From: Klebsormidium nitens
Lineage: Eukaryota > Streptophyta > Klebsormidiophyceae > Klebsormidiales > Klebsormidiaceae
NCBI GenBank assembly: GCA_000708835.1
Contig: DF237121.1
Location: 63,953 to 127,952 of the forward strand
Length of the DNA: 64,000 nucleotides
Direction of reading: 5' to 3'
Below are positions 32,701 through 43,354 of this stretch, in pieces (position 1 is the first letter of the stretch; every line of letters starts with the position of its first letter). The position numbers and the translations under genes are program-made. A model generated the notes under the pieces. The model had not been told where the DNA came from. It made no database searches and saw only the letters and a list, made by a program, of their open reading frames with translations.

Positions 32701-35700
32701 TTCACTCAAGAGATATTTCTGAGACCAAAATATTAGGAGACGTGGGTTGCTGGTATGTCATTTCCAGTCCGTTTCGGAGCGGGTTCTAAACGCCAACAGT
32801 TGCTTACACCTTTCTGTGTTGCTGTTCCACGTTACAAGCTGCCGGCCAGGTACGTTCTCCACGGCCTTGCTTGCTTGTGCCATCTCATGCAAGATAAAAA
32901 TGGGCAGTTTGGACGCATTTCTGCTGAGGGCTCTTTACCTGCTTCTAAGTTTGAGACAGGTTCGCGGAGTATTAACAGACTCTACTGCCACCTTGCCTAT
33001 CAGGCTACGTTTGGTTGCCTCTCTTTAAGCAGGCCTTTGCTGCACGGCGGTGGTGACGTATGCTGACTGCTGCTTCAGGAACCCACTTGTGTCTTCAGAA
33101 ACCAATGTTGGATCCATCATCAATTATCGCTTCCACTTTCAGGTTGGCATCGAGATTGCTCCCTGGAAGTACGACCTCGCGTCCGCCCGCCCTCTCCACG
33201 CCGCTGACGTCATCAGCATGGTCCCGGTGTACAAGAGCGTCGCGTGCACGACCGCCGACGGGCGGCAGCTGCTGGAGCAGTCGAAGCTGGCGCTGGACAA
33301 GGGCAAGCTGGACGAGTCGGTGCAGAGCGGCTGCAAGGTAAGTGTCCAGTTTTTATTTCTTTTTTGTCTATCGTTGCCGCTTTACTTATGTTGGACTCAA
33401 GGCCTTCTGTGCAGTTCAAAAGAGTTCCGTAGTCGTTCATGCGCACTTACGAAGAGCAAGAGGGAAGTTTCGGTGCAAAGCGGCTGCGGGGTTTGAAAGG
33501 AAGATTGCCTGCGTCCTCCCAAGGGGTCCGGTCCTGTCCTCTCTGGTCAAGGAAGGGCTTATCTGTAAAATGTGGAATGACCCGAACATCTGTCGCACGT
33601 TTCGGTTGGAGTAGGCCAAGGCAGCAGGCAAAAGGGTCAAGCTGGACGCTCTCAAGATTGGCTCTAATTTTTCTGGACGCGACCAAAGGACTGATCCGGG
33701 GTATGTGACACGAGATCAGAACCTCAATTTTGAGATCCCAGTGCTCGATGCCCTCAGAGGTACTTGACATGTTCCGTGGTTCTGGTTTCGCCGACGTCAG
33801 CGAAGTCCCTTTTGCTGACCGGTCGTGCTCCCCGCAGGCTCTCTCGAAGATCATCGCCGTGTGCGGCCCCTGCCACCGCATGACCGCCGGCGCCTACTCC
33901 TTACTGGCCGTTGTGCTTTATCACACCGGGGACTTCAACCAGGCGACCATCTACCAGCAAAAGGCCCTGGACATCAACGAACGGGAGCTCGGGTTGGACC
34001 ATCCGGACACCATGAAGAGCTTTGGGGACCTGGCTGTGTTTTACTACCGCTTGCAGCACACGGAGCTGGCACTGAAGTAAGTTTTCGTTTGATCAAGAGG
34101 CTTTGCTGAAAAGGGCTTGTATTTTGCCAAATGGTGATGGTGGCAGTCTTGCAATCGGCTCGCTCAAACCTCGACATTCACATCGGCAACTTCGCAATCT
34201 AGGGCTTTGTCGGGCAATCCAAACAAATGCTTCTGGCTGAAGTCACAGAATTTGGCTGAAGTCACAGAACTTCGATCAACAGAGCCCAGAGTTTCCCCAC
34301 TCTTCTACAATTTTGGCTCTATAAAAGCAACTGTCTCGCTCGCCAAGTTTGCAAGGCCTCTTTTCACTCTCTTCCAGCTCGTAAGCCACTGCTTGCTTCT
34401 CGCCCTAGTTCTCTTACTTCGGAAGGTTGCTCAGCCTTTTAATCTTTTTGCTCCTCCTCTTGTGGGCGGGCCCCTTCATCGAGCCCTCCGAAACCCTGCC
34501 CTTTGCTTTTAAGGCTCCTTTCTGCCCCGGTCGTGTGCTCACGCATCAATCAGCTTCGCTGTGCCGCTTCAGGACTCGACGTTGCAATGTTTGTCTCCCC
34601 TTAATATTCTGACCCATTTGTACCCCCCCACTGCAGATACGTCCACCGTACGCTGTAACTGCTCAACCTGATCTGCGGGTCGGAGCACCCCATCTCCGCG
34701 GCCACTTACGAGAATCCTACCCCCCCCCGCCCCCCCTGCTTGCTGACCTTTATGTACCCCCCCACTGCAGATACGTCCACCGGGCGTTGTACCTGCTCAA
34801 CCTGATCTGCGGGTCGGAGCACCCCAACTCCGCCGCCACGTATATCAACGTCGCGATGATGGAGGAAGGCATGGGCAATGTGCCGATCGCGCTGCGCTAC
34901 CTGCACGAGGCGCTCAAGTGCAATGAGCGGCTGCTGGGGGCGGACCATATCCAGGTCAGCCCGAGTGACTTTGGACTGCAAGGTTTTGATTTGAATATTT
35001 GCGAGGGCATTATATTCTGTTTCGCTTCAAATTGCGCGGGAATTCCAGGTAACATTCCTGGTTGCGCTCTGCTACCTGCACGAGGCGCTCAAATGTAATG
35101 AGCGGCTGCTGGGGGCGGACCACATCCAGTTAAGGGGTGTCGCGAATGCTGTTAGGGAGAACTAACGGACCAGGGAACTTCGCAATGGGTTCCTTCGCTT
35201 CATTTGTATCATATGGAGGCATCCTACTTAGCGTCCAGCACGAAAAAACGAGTTTCCACATCCTCATCCACAGGGCGCTCACAACCCTACTCATAGCTTC
35301 CGCTCTCCCCATGCAGACTGCCGCAGCCTACCACGCCCTCGCGATCGTCCTATCGCTTATGGAGGCATACTCCCTCAGCGTGCAGCACGAAGAAACGACA
35401 TTCCGCATCCTAACCGACAAATTAGGCCCCGACGATTTGAAGACGCAAGACGCGGCCGCGTGGCTCGACTACTTCGACTCGAAGGCGCTGGAGCAACAAG
35501 AGGTGGCGAGAACGGGAGGGCGCAAACCGGACGCTACGATCGCCAGCAAGGGGCACCTCAGGTACGAAGAATGTCATCTCAGGCTTGAAAGTGACCAGAT
35601 TGTGATCAAGTGTTGAAGTTTCTTTGAGTGTCGGATTGAAAATTTCTTGTGCGAGACGGGGTTGAGGATAAGAATTCTGTGTTCCTTGATTCGAAGAATA

Positions 35701-38700
35701 GCAAAAGCTAGTGGGAAGCGGCACATGCAATGCGGACGTCACTACTGCCAGCAAGTCGACTTAAGAATGGTCCAAGTCAGCGTGGAGCCACTGTCGATTG
35801 TCTTCAAAAAAACTCCAAACATTGTCCGATCGTTTGAACCAATCAATTCAGGGAAAAGGAAGATACGTGAGACATCCGTTTTTGACAGCTTGGAGAGTTC
35901 AGAATTCATCTTTAACAATGAAGAAGTTCGCCGCATCTAGCTCTTTTGGCCCCTGCAGCGCCCCTGGCCTTTTCGATATTATTAGCAAGGAGGCTTTTGC
36001 TTTCCATGCCAACCATGTCTCGTTTTTCTTCCGTCCCCTCTCAAGAAGGTAAAAATAATCCGGAGAATAGTCAGAATAGTTAAAATATATTCTGAGTCTG
36101 ATTCTGAGTTTGTGTTCAACTCATTTCTGACTTAGCAGCTGGGCAATCCGCTCAACTTCATCATTTAAAGAGGGCGCCGGGGGACCGGTCCCCCCTCCAG
36201 CGACCAGATAGCGCCGCATGGCGCAGTCTTGGTCGCTGAGGGCAGATTTCAAGATGGAATGTGCGCCGTGCGTTGAAATTTTCCCTCAGGACTCAGATGC
36301 ACGTGTGTGCCTTGAAATCTGACGCCCTCTTTAAGATGTTTCTTCTAGGAAAATAGAGATATACTCACTCCCGTCCTTTATCTGAAAGTTGGGAGAAGTC
36401 ACGAGTCCTACTCTGACTTTTCTTTCTGCTTCCGCAGCGTGAACGATCTGCTCAAGTTAACCAACAGCGAAGCCTTCTCTTTCCAGGAAAAAGGCGTCTC
36501 AGTCACTTCCGCCCCCGTCTCCATGCAGGAATCAAGAGTCAAAAAGATTTGAGTTTGAGTCACAATTTTCTCTCTTTCTCTATGCAGCGTGGACGATCTG
36601 CTTAACTTCATCAACAAGGAGGCCGACCAAAAGGAGGGCGCGCACAAGCGCGCCAAGCGCCCCCCGCAGCCCATCTACCAGCGCTTCCGGGCCGCGGTTA
36701 GCCCCAAACCGGCGCCGGTTAGCGAAACCCCGGACTCGTCCTCTTCCGAGACGGGCAGCGAGACGGAGAGCGAGGAGCCGGTCTCCAGCCAGGAGGGGGT
36801 GACGTCAGAGGAGGAGGCTGACGTCGTCAGTGCTGACGTGGCGGCGCCAGAGCCGCCGGCCGTTGCCGTGCCGGAGGTGGATGACGGGGAGTGGCAGGTG
36901 AGTGCCTGGTTATGGCGGTGGTTACATCTGGTGGTTTCTTTATCCCACAATGATCTCGAGCGCCTGTGCGAAATCAAATCTGGTGTACTGATCTAATCCT
37001 GCTAACCTTCGCTTAAACGTTCCAGGCAAGTGGCTTTTCGCTGCAGCATCAACTCCCGTTTCCGGCATGACTTGTGGTACGTCCTTAATCGTCCATCGTT
37101 GATTTGCGGAGGTTGCATACACGATTGCGACTGCTTGATGGTTTGCTGGCATTCCTCCCACATGAAAGAGATTTTTTTCTTTATATTCAGAATTTTTTGG
37201 GTCAACAATCCCGGGGGGGTTAGAACATTATAGCTTCTGAATTAAAGTCGTCAGAATCGAACTTTGTGCTAAATCCGAAGCTGAGGCTACTGCCGGTGGT
37301 TTGACCTCAGCTCAGACCTTGATTACGGTATATGCTGAAGTGTTGAGCTTACGTCACTGTTATTCAACCCTTTGACGATTCGCTTGAAAAGGGCGCCAAA
37401 CAATAATTACTGGCAGTCTGGTTTGAAGGGAGTTTTGAACTTTCTTTCGCCCTCGTTGCAGGAGGCCACCCCTCGCTCTAAGGCCCAGAAACTCGCCCAC
37501 TCATCAAACCCGCCCCCCCAAAACCGGGCATTCAGCCCTCGGGGGAACTTCTCTGCAAACCGGGGCGCCTTCTCTGGTGCTCATAACCGGGCAGGCTTTG
37601 TGCGGGACGTAAGCAACCGTTACCCCCGCCCTAACCCTCGCGAGAACGGGTTGCGTTTACCGGGGGTTAGGCCCGGTTACAAACCCGGCCCCAAGAACAG
37701 CCACTCCCCTAGAAGCGTGTTGCCTAAGCCGGCGCTCCGGGTTAACAAACCGGTAGAATTAACCGAGCAGCCCCGGGCCGGGCCGCAGAGCTCGGGGGAT
37801 CCCCCCGGGGACGGCCTTCTGACGAGGCCCTCGAGCGAGGGCCCTGTTAAAGAGGATTCGGTTGCTGCGGCCCCCAGCGAAACCGCCGCAGCAGCTCCAA
37901 CAGGGCCTCTTGAAACAGAAGAAAATTCGAAGGATGCGGTGTCTCCGGCCTCGGGGGGTGGGAATAGCCTCAAGCCCGTGAAAAGCTGGTCGTTCAAGGA
38001 TATAGTCATGGCCAAAGCCCGGAAGACTGCCCCGGGCGTGCCTACTCCACTGATTATTCCGGCGGCAGGCAACACCCAGGGCGAGAGCTCCGGAGCGGAA
38101 ACCAAGGCCCTGTCGACCGTCGAGGCGGCTGACAATCAGGGGTCGGACCCGGCCGCTGGGGCCGCAACAGGGCCTCCCGATCCGGAGGCTGTACTGAAAA
38201 CAGACAAAAACCAGACGAAGATAGACGTAGAAGCACCGCTTGTTGAAAAGGTCGCCTCTACAGCGGCCGAAGCTGAGGCAGAGGACTCCCCACTGCCGTC
38301 GGAACGCTCCGACCGGTCTGTACCTGCGTCCGAACCCTCGGTACCTGCGTCCGAAACGTGCCACGTGGCGTCCGACCCCTCCCCTTCGGCATCAATGACG
38401 ACGTCCGAACGGTCCGAGAGTCCTGCGCTGTCCGAGTCCTCCTCGCAGCGCTCCGTTCCGCTCACGCCGTTCTGCAAGAAATCGGACACGCCCCCCCTTC
38501 CCCAGATCACGATCCCTGTGCCCCTCCCGGGCCCTGCTGTCGTCCCAGTCACTCCCGTGCGCAGGTTCCCGTCCCCTGCCCCCGCGCAACCCGCGTTCCA
38601 ACAGGGCCCGCCGCAGTTTGCGTACCCCCCCCTCCTGCCCACCCCCCAGTTCCGAGTCCAATACCCCCTGCCGAGCAACAATTACCACTACCAAAACGTG

Positions 38701-39929
38701 AACGGGGTCCACGTGCCGGTGCCAATGCAAACCCCCCCCAGCCCGCACTACGGACACCCTGTCTACCCGCCCCCCCCCACCATGTTCCCGCAATACAGCC
38801 CCCCCCCGCAGTGGAGCCCCCAGCCGAGCGCGCGGCCGTTCCGGCCGAACCCCCTCGCCGTGGAATTCAAACCGTCCGGTTCCCCCCCACTGCAAAACCC
38901 CTCCCCGAGCGGAGCAGCGTCGCCTACGCTCAACCCTGCCGCAGCGGAATTTGTCCCACGCACGGTTGGGAAGACGGTGACGTCACCGAAAACGGAGGAC
39001 ACGGTTGCGATGACGTCAGCCAAAGTGGAGAGCGTGGGAGGGGATGAAGTCGACAAGGAGGCAGATGCGGGTGCGAGCCCGGTTGAAAACGAAGAGAAAG
39101 TGGAGGATAGCGGGATTACACCGAACGAGGACGAGAAAACCGATGGGGTCCTGAGCATTGACGACGAAGAAGCGGCCGCAGTTGAGGAAAATGGGCAGGG
39201 AGAATTGGACGGGGAGAACGCTGCGCCAATTGAAGAAAAGGAAGCGGCTCCGGAATCGAGCGAGATTGCGCAACCGGTGAGTCAGACAGCCCCGACTGCT
39301 CCTGGTGCATACCTGCGCAAGCTTTATTTGAGCTTTTCGAAGGGCCCAGGACACGTCCGCAGAAAGGCTTCGCACCTGTTTCCGCAATGCTCAGCCAGAC
39401 CGCAGGTGCTCAGGGTCGACAAAACACTGCTGATTTTACGGCTTGGATCAAGCTAAGTAGTTTTAAACTTTCTGTGCCCATATCACTTCCCGGCCGCTTT
39501 TGCTGCTTTTGCTTCCAACGTACACCACACTGCTGATCCGTAACCCTTCACTCCTCCCCAGTCTGTCGTTACCGCGAGCCACCCGGACGTCGATGACGTC
39601 ACCGCGGCAGTGCTCTCGGATGCCAAGGCGGCGGCGGAAGCCGCAATCAAGGCGGCCCTCGCTAAGGGGGGCTCAGGCACTTACGGTAAGCTTTTCCGCT
39701 TTCATTACAGCCCCGTGGTCTCCTTTTCCCTTTCTTTTTGCTGGCTCTGCGCCCAGTGGGTCAGCATTACAGGTGCGATCACGCTTGATCGCGAAACGCA
39801 AAACCATGTAGTACTAGTATTGATGCTTGTCATACGCGGTCAAAACTGCAAGATTGATTGCAAGGCAAGTTTGTATTCACCCTTACCGGCCTGCCTTTGG
39901 TTGCAGTCAGCCTTCGAAACTTTTCATAG
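20711..39929 (+). CDS. REC1: REC1-like protein: CLU domain and TPR protein controlling chloroplast compartment size
   Basis: Predicted exons: 20711-20780, 22949-23010, 23617-23709, 24149-24221, 24708-25409, 26113-26180, 26848-26979, 27416-27708, 28499-29306, 30285-30464, 31264-31511, 32386-32593, 33143-33337, 33838-34076, 34771-34954, 35317-35561, 36588-36897, 37462-39276, 39562-39685 and a doubtful 39907-39929. Phases agree throughout, giving about 2023 residues. Order: Lys-rich start ([10 protein letters not shown]), ubiquitin-fold-like CLU N-region ([11 protein letters not shown], about 24-99), acidic linker, [18 protein letters not shown] (about 316-333), CLU core (357 to about 770), [15 protein letters not shown], TPRs (about 1045-1267, [20 protein letters not shown]), and a disordered Pro-rich tail with FVPRTVG at 1867. 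Family knowledge: Arabidopsis REC proteins sit in nucleus and cytosol and help set the share of cell volume given to chloroplasts. The FRIENDLY branch of CLU proteins fits less well, because GISTD, the TPR wording and FVPRTV are REC-type. Confidence 0.88.
29782..30160 (+). repeat. Three decayed copies of the REC1-like exon 10 start
   Basis: The real exon begins at 30285 after GACAG with the coding words GTTTCAAAGTCGAAGCCCGT. Diverged copies of this edge lie at about 29784 (GACAG kept, then truncated), 29924 (through AAGGACGAGGACG and CGAAGGAGGAG) and 30105 (GACAG kept, frame lost). Copy spacings are about 140, 181 and 180 bp. Confidence 0.8.
30817..31120 (+). repeat. Two decayed copies of the REC1-like exon 11 start
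   Basis: The authentic exon starts at 31264 ([20 protein letters not shown]). A copy at 30829 keeps a TTTCGCAG acceptor and reads [18 protein letters not shown] before a small deletion shifts its frame. A second at 31044 is more diverged. Spacing is 215 and 220 bp. Upstream intronic words such as GCTTAGGTGACCA/GCTTACCTGATCA are duplicated too, so the unit spans the splice junction. Confidence 0.82.
32016..32330 (+). repeat. Three decayed copies of the REC1-like exon 12 start
   Basis: Copies start at about 32023 (TTTCCAG kept), 32141 (CAG changed to AAG) and 32265 (CTCCAG kept, +1 base). The real exon starts at 32386. All carry GGCCGYCRTGGCCGC followed by the CTCCGxCCTGGCGTC-like segment. Spacing is 118-124 bp, a regular tandem array whose last unit is the expressed exon. 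Confidence 0.85.
34621..34718 (+). repeat. Decayed copy of REC1-like exon 15 with an in-frame stop
   Basis: A duplicate of the intron end (poly-C, then CACTGCAG) and of the first 75 or so bases of exon 15 starts at 34637, 134 bp before the real exon at 34771. It is very similar to the real exon, but its reading frame hits TAA where the real exon has TAC (codon 7 of the exon). Using it would truncate the protein inside the TPR region. Confidence 0.87.
35064..35275 (+). repeat. One intron with copies of both flanking exons (REC1-like exons 15 and 16)
   Basis: Positions 35064-35129 repeat the 3' edge of exon 15 (TACCTGCACGAGGCGCTCAA through GGGGGCGGACC) but end CCAG|TTAAGG, so the GT donor is lost. 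Positions 35212-35275 repeat an internal part of exon 16 (TATGGAGGCAT, AGCGTCCAGCACGAA) with frame damage. Both lie in the same intron, 34955-35316. Confidence 0.82.
35950..36540 (+). repeat. Three decayed copies of the REC1-like exon 17 start
   Basis: The real exon starts at 36588 after TATGCAG ([13 protein letters not shown]). Related edges follow CAG at 35959 (keeps AGCAAGGAGGC), 36139 (CAATCCGCTCAACTTCATCA) and 36438 (GTGAACGATCTGCTCAAG, then shifted). The middle copy is cut at its end by a short foldback element (36165-36334). Confidence 0.72.
36165..36334. mobile_element. 170-bp foldback MITE inside a REC1-like intron
   Basis: The ends are inverted: TTAAAGAGGGCG at 36165 and CGCCCTCTTTAA ending at 36334. 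Further nested inverted pairs are AGATTTCAAG/CTTGAAATCT and CAGCGACCA/TGGTCGCTG, with GCGCC/GGCGC at the centre, so much of the element can fold on itself. No coding capacity. Flanking TTA/TAA would suit a Harbinger-type 3-bp target site, but this is ambiguous because the same bases belong to the inverted ends. Confidence 0.65.
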
Positions 39930-39999
39930 CAAAAAGTCGTCGATTTCCCGCTGTCCATTGACTTTGACTCACCGTCTCTCTACGTCATCCCTAAACTGA
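39562..39999 (+). other. 3' end of the REC1-like gene, final exon uncertain
   Basis: Exon 39562-39685 ([20 protein letters not shown], then an Ala/Lys-rich helix ending GGSGTYG) is well supported by codon bias and its CCCCAG acceptor. Its end has a GTAAGC donor in phase 1. One in-phase continuation is the micro-exon 39907-39929 after TTTGGTTGCAG, adding eight residues and a TAG. If the donor is not used, the frame runs to a stop at 39999 through sequence without coding bias. A transcript is needed to decide. Confidence 0.45.
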
Positions 40000-42188
40000 A
40001 TGCGGTGGGAAGCAGATGCTTCGCTTGTAACTGAGTTTGAGATGCCTTGTTGCAAGCATCATCGCCCTACAACACGTGTATACTTATTCCAACCGTCAAG
40101 CCTCTACACAACCGTTCGGGAACTTAAGGCTATTCAAAGCTGACTGTGCATCCGCGTGGCTATTCCAGGGTCTCTTGGGGGGTTGAAATTGTCTGCGGAC
40201 GCACCCCCCTTCCAGCCGAGCGCCCTCATGTCCCGTACCAAGAGTTGTGGCTCCCTGTCACAGGACGGGGAGAGAGACATGGTCTCTGTGAGCGTCCGTT
40301 GAGTTTTAGCTAGACTTCGCTAGGAAGTTGAGTTGTGCGCCCTTGAGAACGCCTCCGCAATTTTGGGTTGCCTTGCATTGAGCTTAGCCTAGAAGCGCAG
40401 ATCAAGTCAAGATTGGGGTGTTGCATGCTCACATGTTGCCAGGGCAATCGTGGGGGTTATACGGAGTGTACGACTAGTGTATTGCGGCCAAAACTAGATT
40501 CATTGACCCGCCTTTTATAGTATAGTTGATATGTTAGCTAGGAGGGTAAACAGGAATTCTTCGCTTCTAGGTAGCTTACTTTTGACCGTTTTTAAAATGC
40601 TCTGGGTTGAGGGTTGTGGACGGGTGCAGACTCAAGAGAGCTAAGTCTCATTCGTAAATTGAACTTTGATCAGAACACCTGGAACTGCAAGGGGGCTTGA
40701 TTGAGGACGGTACAAAAAGCTAGTCCGAACAAGACTCAATGAGTCAAGCGGTCACTTGCTAAGTCTGCAAAGGTCCGGGCAATCCAGTCAATGCATGCCT
40801 TCACGCTGTGCAAGGGGGCCCCCGGGGGCAACCCAGACCCTAATCTTTCTTCCGGGCCATGGAACTCAGTTTGAGTCGCTAGTTGAGTTTCTATCGAACT
40901 ACTGCCTGACCATTGATCTGGTGGCTTGAGTGCATGACATATTAGCGGGAAGTTTTGGTGCAGTTGCATGTGTGCATTTGCGACAGGTCCGGTCATACTG
41001 ACCACCAGACAGGCTAAGTTCGCTACTAAGTTGGCGGCTGCCCATGTGTAACGTACGGTATATCGTGGAATATAACTCCCCATTTGCGGGCAGAATGATT
41101 CAGTGATTCAGTGACAATCAACTCTAGCACGCGTCACAGGCTCTGTTCGCAAACAGTCTGGGTCGGCCTCTGCGCAACTGGCCGGCGCCACCGAGATTGT
41201 GCCAAATTCTTTTGGGGAATGGGGGAGCTATCATATACTTGATTATTTTGTCGATTGGGTACGTACTGGCCGCAAGCCTAATGATTACCAAGGGCTGCCC
41301 ATATTAATATCAAATTGAGAGCGGCGGCAGTCAAAGTATATCTGATTGATTGATAGTCGGACGGTGAGCTTTGCGGACTCAGGCGGCTCTCCGGTATTGA
41401 AATCCAAGGCCAGCCGCGCTGGTAGCTAGTATATCATTCCATCGAAGCCATTGCATGACACAGGCTGGCTTAAATGGCCAGTGCCAAAAGGCCCGCCGTA
41501 GCTGAGATCAGCGCATCCGGCTTTGGAAGCTTATCATACATGCTCGTCTAGTATGCCGATCTAGCTTTCTGATCAACTAGTGGCCGGGCCACAGCGCGCG
41601 GTGATTAATCACATACCAAATCGAAAAATCGCATGTATATGTCGCGACAAACAAAAGCAATTTGCTTATACGCTAATTCATGATCCACAATACTCAAAGA
41701 CAACGCTTCGCTTTGATAAAGACAACAAACCCAGTGTTGAGATATCTATTGGCGCATATGTGAACTCTCAATAAAGTTGCGATCACTAGTACGAGCAACG
41801 TCTGTTATCTTTGAAGACTTTTGTAAATGCAGTAATTGGCGCAAGACGAATTCATCAGTTCAATGCGCGAAACACTAGTTTCGATTCTCAGCTAGCTAGT
41901 AGAGCCTGTTAATTAACCAATCGCCGCGTGCGCGCGTGAGCCTTCACGGCGACTAGTAAAGTTTACGACGGTTGGCACGGTGGGCCGGGCCCGGGGTTTC
42001 GTGGCAAGCGCAGGCGGCCGCGCGCCGGCCGCGGCCGTCGAGTCCGGCCGTTGAGCTTGGCCTTGTGTACCTAGCTAGCTTGTTCAGCTGCGTGCAAATA
42101 CGGTAGTCTTACTGGTGCGCCTAGCCTTTCTCCAAAGCGCCGTCGGACGTCCTTCATCCGCCAGGCTGCCAGTCGAGTGCTGTCCGCA
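39930..42188. other. Intergenic region between the REC1-like and oxygenase genes
   Basis: Mostly non-coding, moderately AT-rich with scattered GC clusters (41940-42060, rich in GGCCG words, probably the promoter side of the next gene). One open stretch at 41590-41774 has coding character and is listed separately. No RNA gene, terminal repeat or transposon gene was recognised. Confidence 0.4.
41580..41774 (+). other. AT-rich open stretch of about 64 codons, possible captured fragment
   Basis: The frame from 41580 to the TAA ending at 41774 is open without an ATG near its beginning. It encodes a Lys/Gln/Asn-rich, strand-prone peptide (QKQFAYTLIHDPQYSKTTLR, then DNKPSVEISIGAYVNSQ). Codons end mainly in A or T (AAA, CAA, GAT, ATA, TAT), opposite to all genes here. 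It could be a degraded transfer from bacterial, viral or organellar DNA, or an old transposon piece. I do not recognise a family. Confidence 0.25.
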
Positions 42189-42605
42189 ATGGAGGCGCCT
42201 CTCGAGCCGTCCGCACTGTCATCATATCTGAGTATCCAAAAGGCTCTGACGGCGGTCAGAAAGGACGGGAAAGGGAACCAGCTGGGCTGGGTCCCCTTCC
42301 GTCCCGAGCAACTGGAGTACTACCCGGAGAAGCCTGCGGACTGGGAGTCTGCTTGTGAGCAGCAGTGCGAAAAGCTGGGCATCGACTTTGGCGAAATAAA
42401 AAGTCACCTGGAGTGGGCGACGGGACTTGCGGGGTCTATTGAGAAGGGCCAGAAGGCGTTCTGCTACGGCGCGGTGCATCGGTTTCCGGATCATGACGTC
42501 AGGCACGCGCAGCTGGTCGTCAACCCGACCGCGGCTGCGCCTGCAAAGAAAGCGAAGGCAAGGTCTCAAGTTTCGAGGTCGCAAGTCTTCAGATCTCAAG
42601 TCTAA
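42189..42605 (+). CDS. Probable first exon of the oxygenase-like gene (or a separate small ORF)
   Basis: The frame runs from ATG 42189 to TAA 42605 (138 codons) with strong GC3 bias. It reads MEAPLEPSALSSYLSIQKAL at the start and WVPFRPEQLEYYPEKPADWE in the middle, a soluble charged protein, then a basic AKKAKARS tail. The last 12 codons come from an AGGTCTCAAGT-type simple repeat that continues past the stop. A donor such as AAGGCAAG|GTCTCA (phase 2) is likely, but the next clear exon (43355) opens in phase 0. A small exon may therefore be missing, or this may be its own gene. I do not recognise a domain. Confidence 0.5.
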   Translation: MEAPLEPSALSSYLSIQKALTAVRKDGKGNQLGWVPFRPEQLEYYPEKPADWESACEQQCEKLGIDFGEIKSHLEWATGLAGSIEKGQKAFCYGAVHRFPDHDVRHAQLVVNPTAAAPAKKAKARSQVSRSQVFRSQV

Positions 42606-43354
42606 AAAATAAGGTCTCAAATCTCAAGTCTCAAATCTCTAGGAGGTCAGAAGTGCTCGATATGATATTCACCTGCAAGATCTGTGTAGGCCACGCATAT
42701 CATTGGTCTATTCCTGTCGAAAAGCATGGTCTCTCCAGGCCGTTTTCTAGTGATCATGATGGCTTTTGCAAGTCGGAAACAAAGTTGAGTTTGTTCACCT
42801 TAGAAACTCCAGCATCGGGTTGGCTTTTCAAGTCATTGTCTCTCCCGGAGTATGCTGCAATGAACACAGTAGAATGGCTGTCCTTGCATTTCACAACGTG
42901 TTTTGTTCAGAAATTGTACGCTCCGGAAAGGAAGCTGCAGCAACGACTGGGACTGGCACAAGTCCTTCCCGTCCTCGAACATTGCAAGCAGAAGCCAGTA
43001 CTTGATTGCTTCATCATTTGTCTCTCGGAACTTTCCGGTTTTATCATTTTCACAAGTTCGGTTACGGAGGTTTGATCAGCTCCGGTTGGTAGAAGAGCAG
43101 ACAATCTAACCAGTCTTGCTTAAGAGTTCTCTCGCCCTGTGTCCCTGTTGTTGTATCAGATTGGCAAAGGATTTGACCAAGACAATAGCCTTATACTCTT
43201 CCAGACCAGACCTAGACTTTCGAAGACCTGTCCCTGCCCCCTCAGTCACCTCAGTCACCTCCAGCCATGCCTTCCAGTGGTTCCATTTTTGGACATTCTC
43301 TCTCCTTCATGTCGTATTGGAACCAAAGTCGTGGAGCTTTTGTTGTTCCTGCAG

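Noticed and set aside
33440-33495. Further echo of REC1-like exon 13 3' edge
   Set aside because: Only about 25 bases (CGGTGCAAAGCGGCTGCGG) match, too little to count as a separate array.
37677-39158. Long minus-strand frames opposite the REC1-like tail
   Set aside because: GC-rich coding on the plus strand creates open antisense frames; no splice or family evidence supports them.
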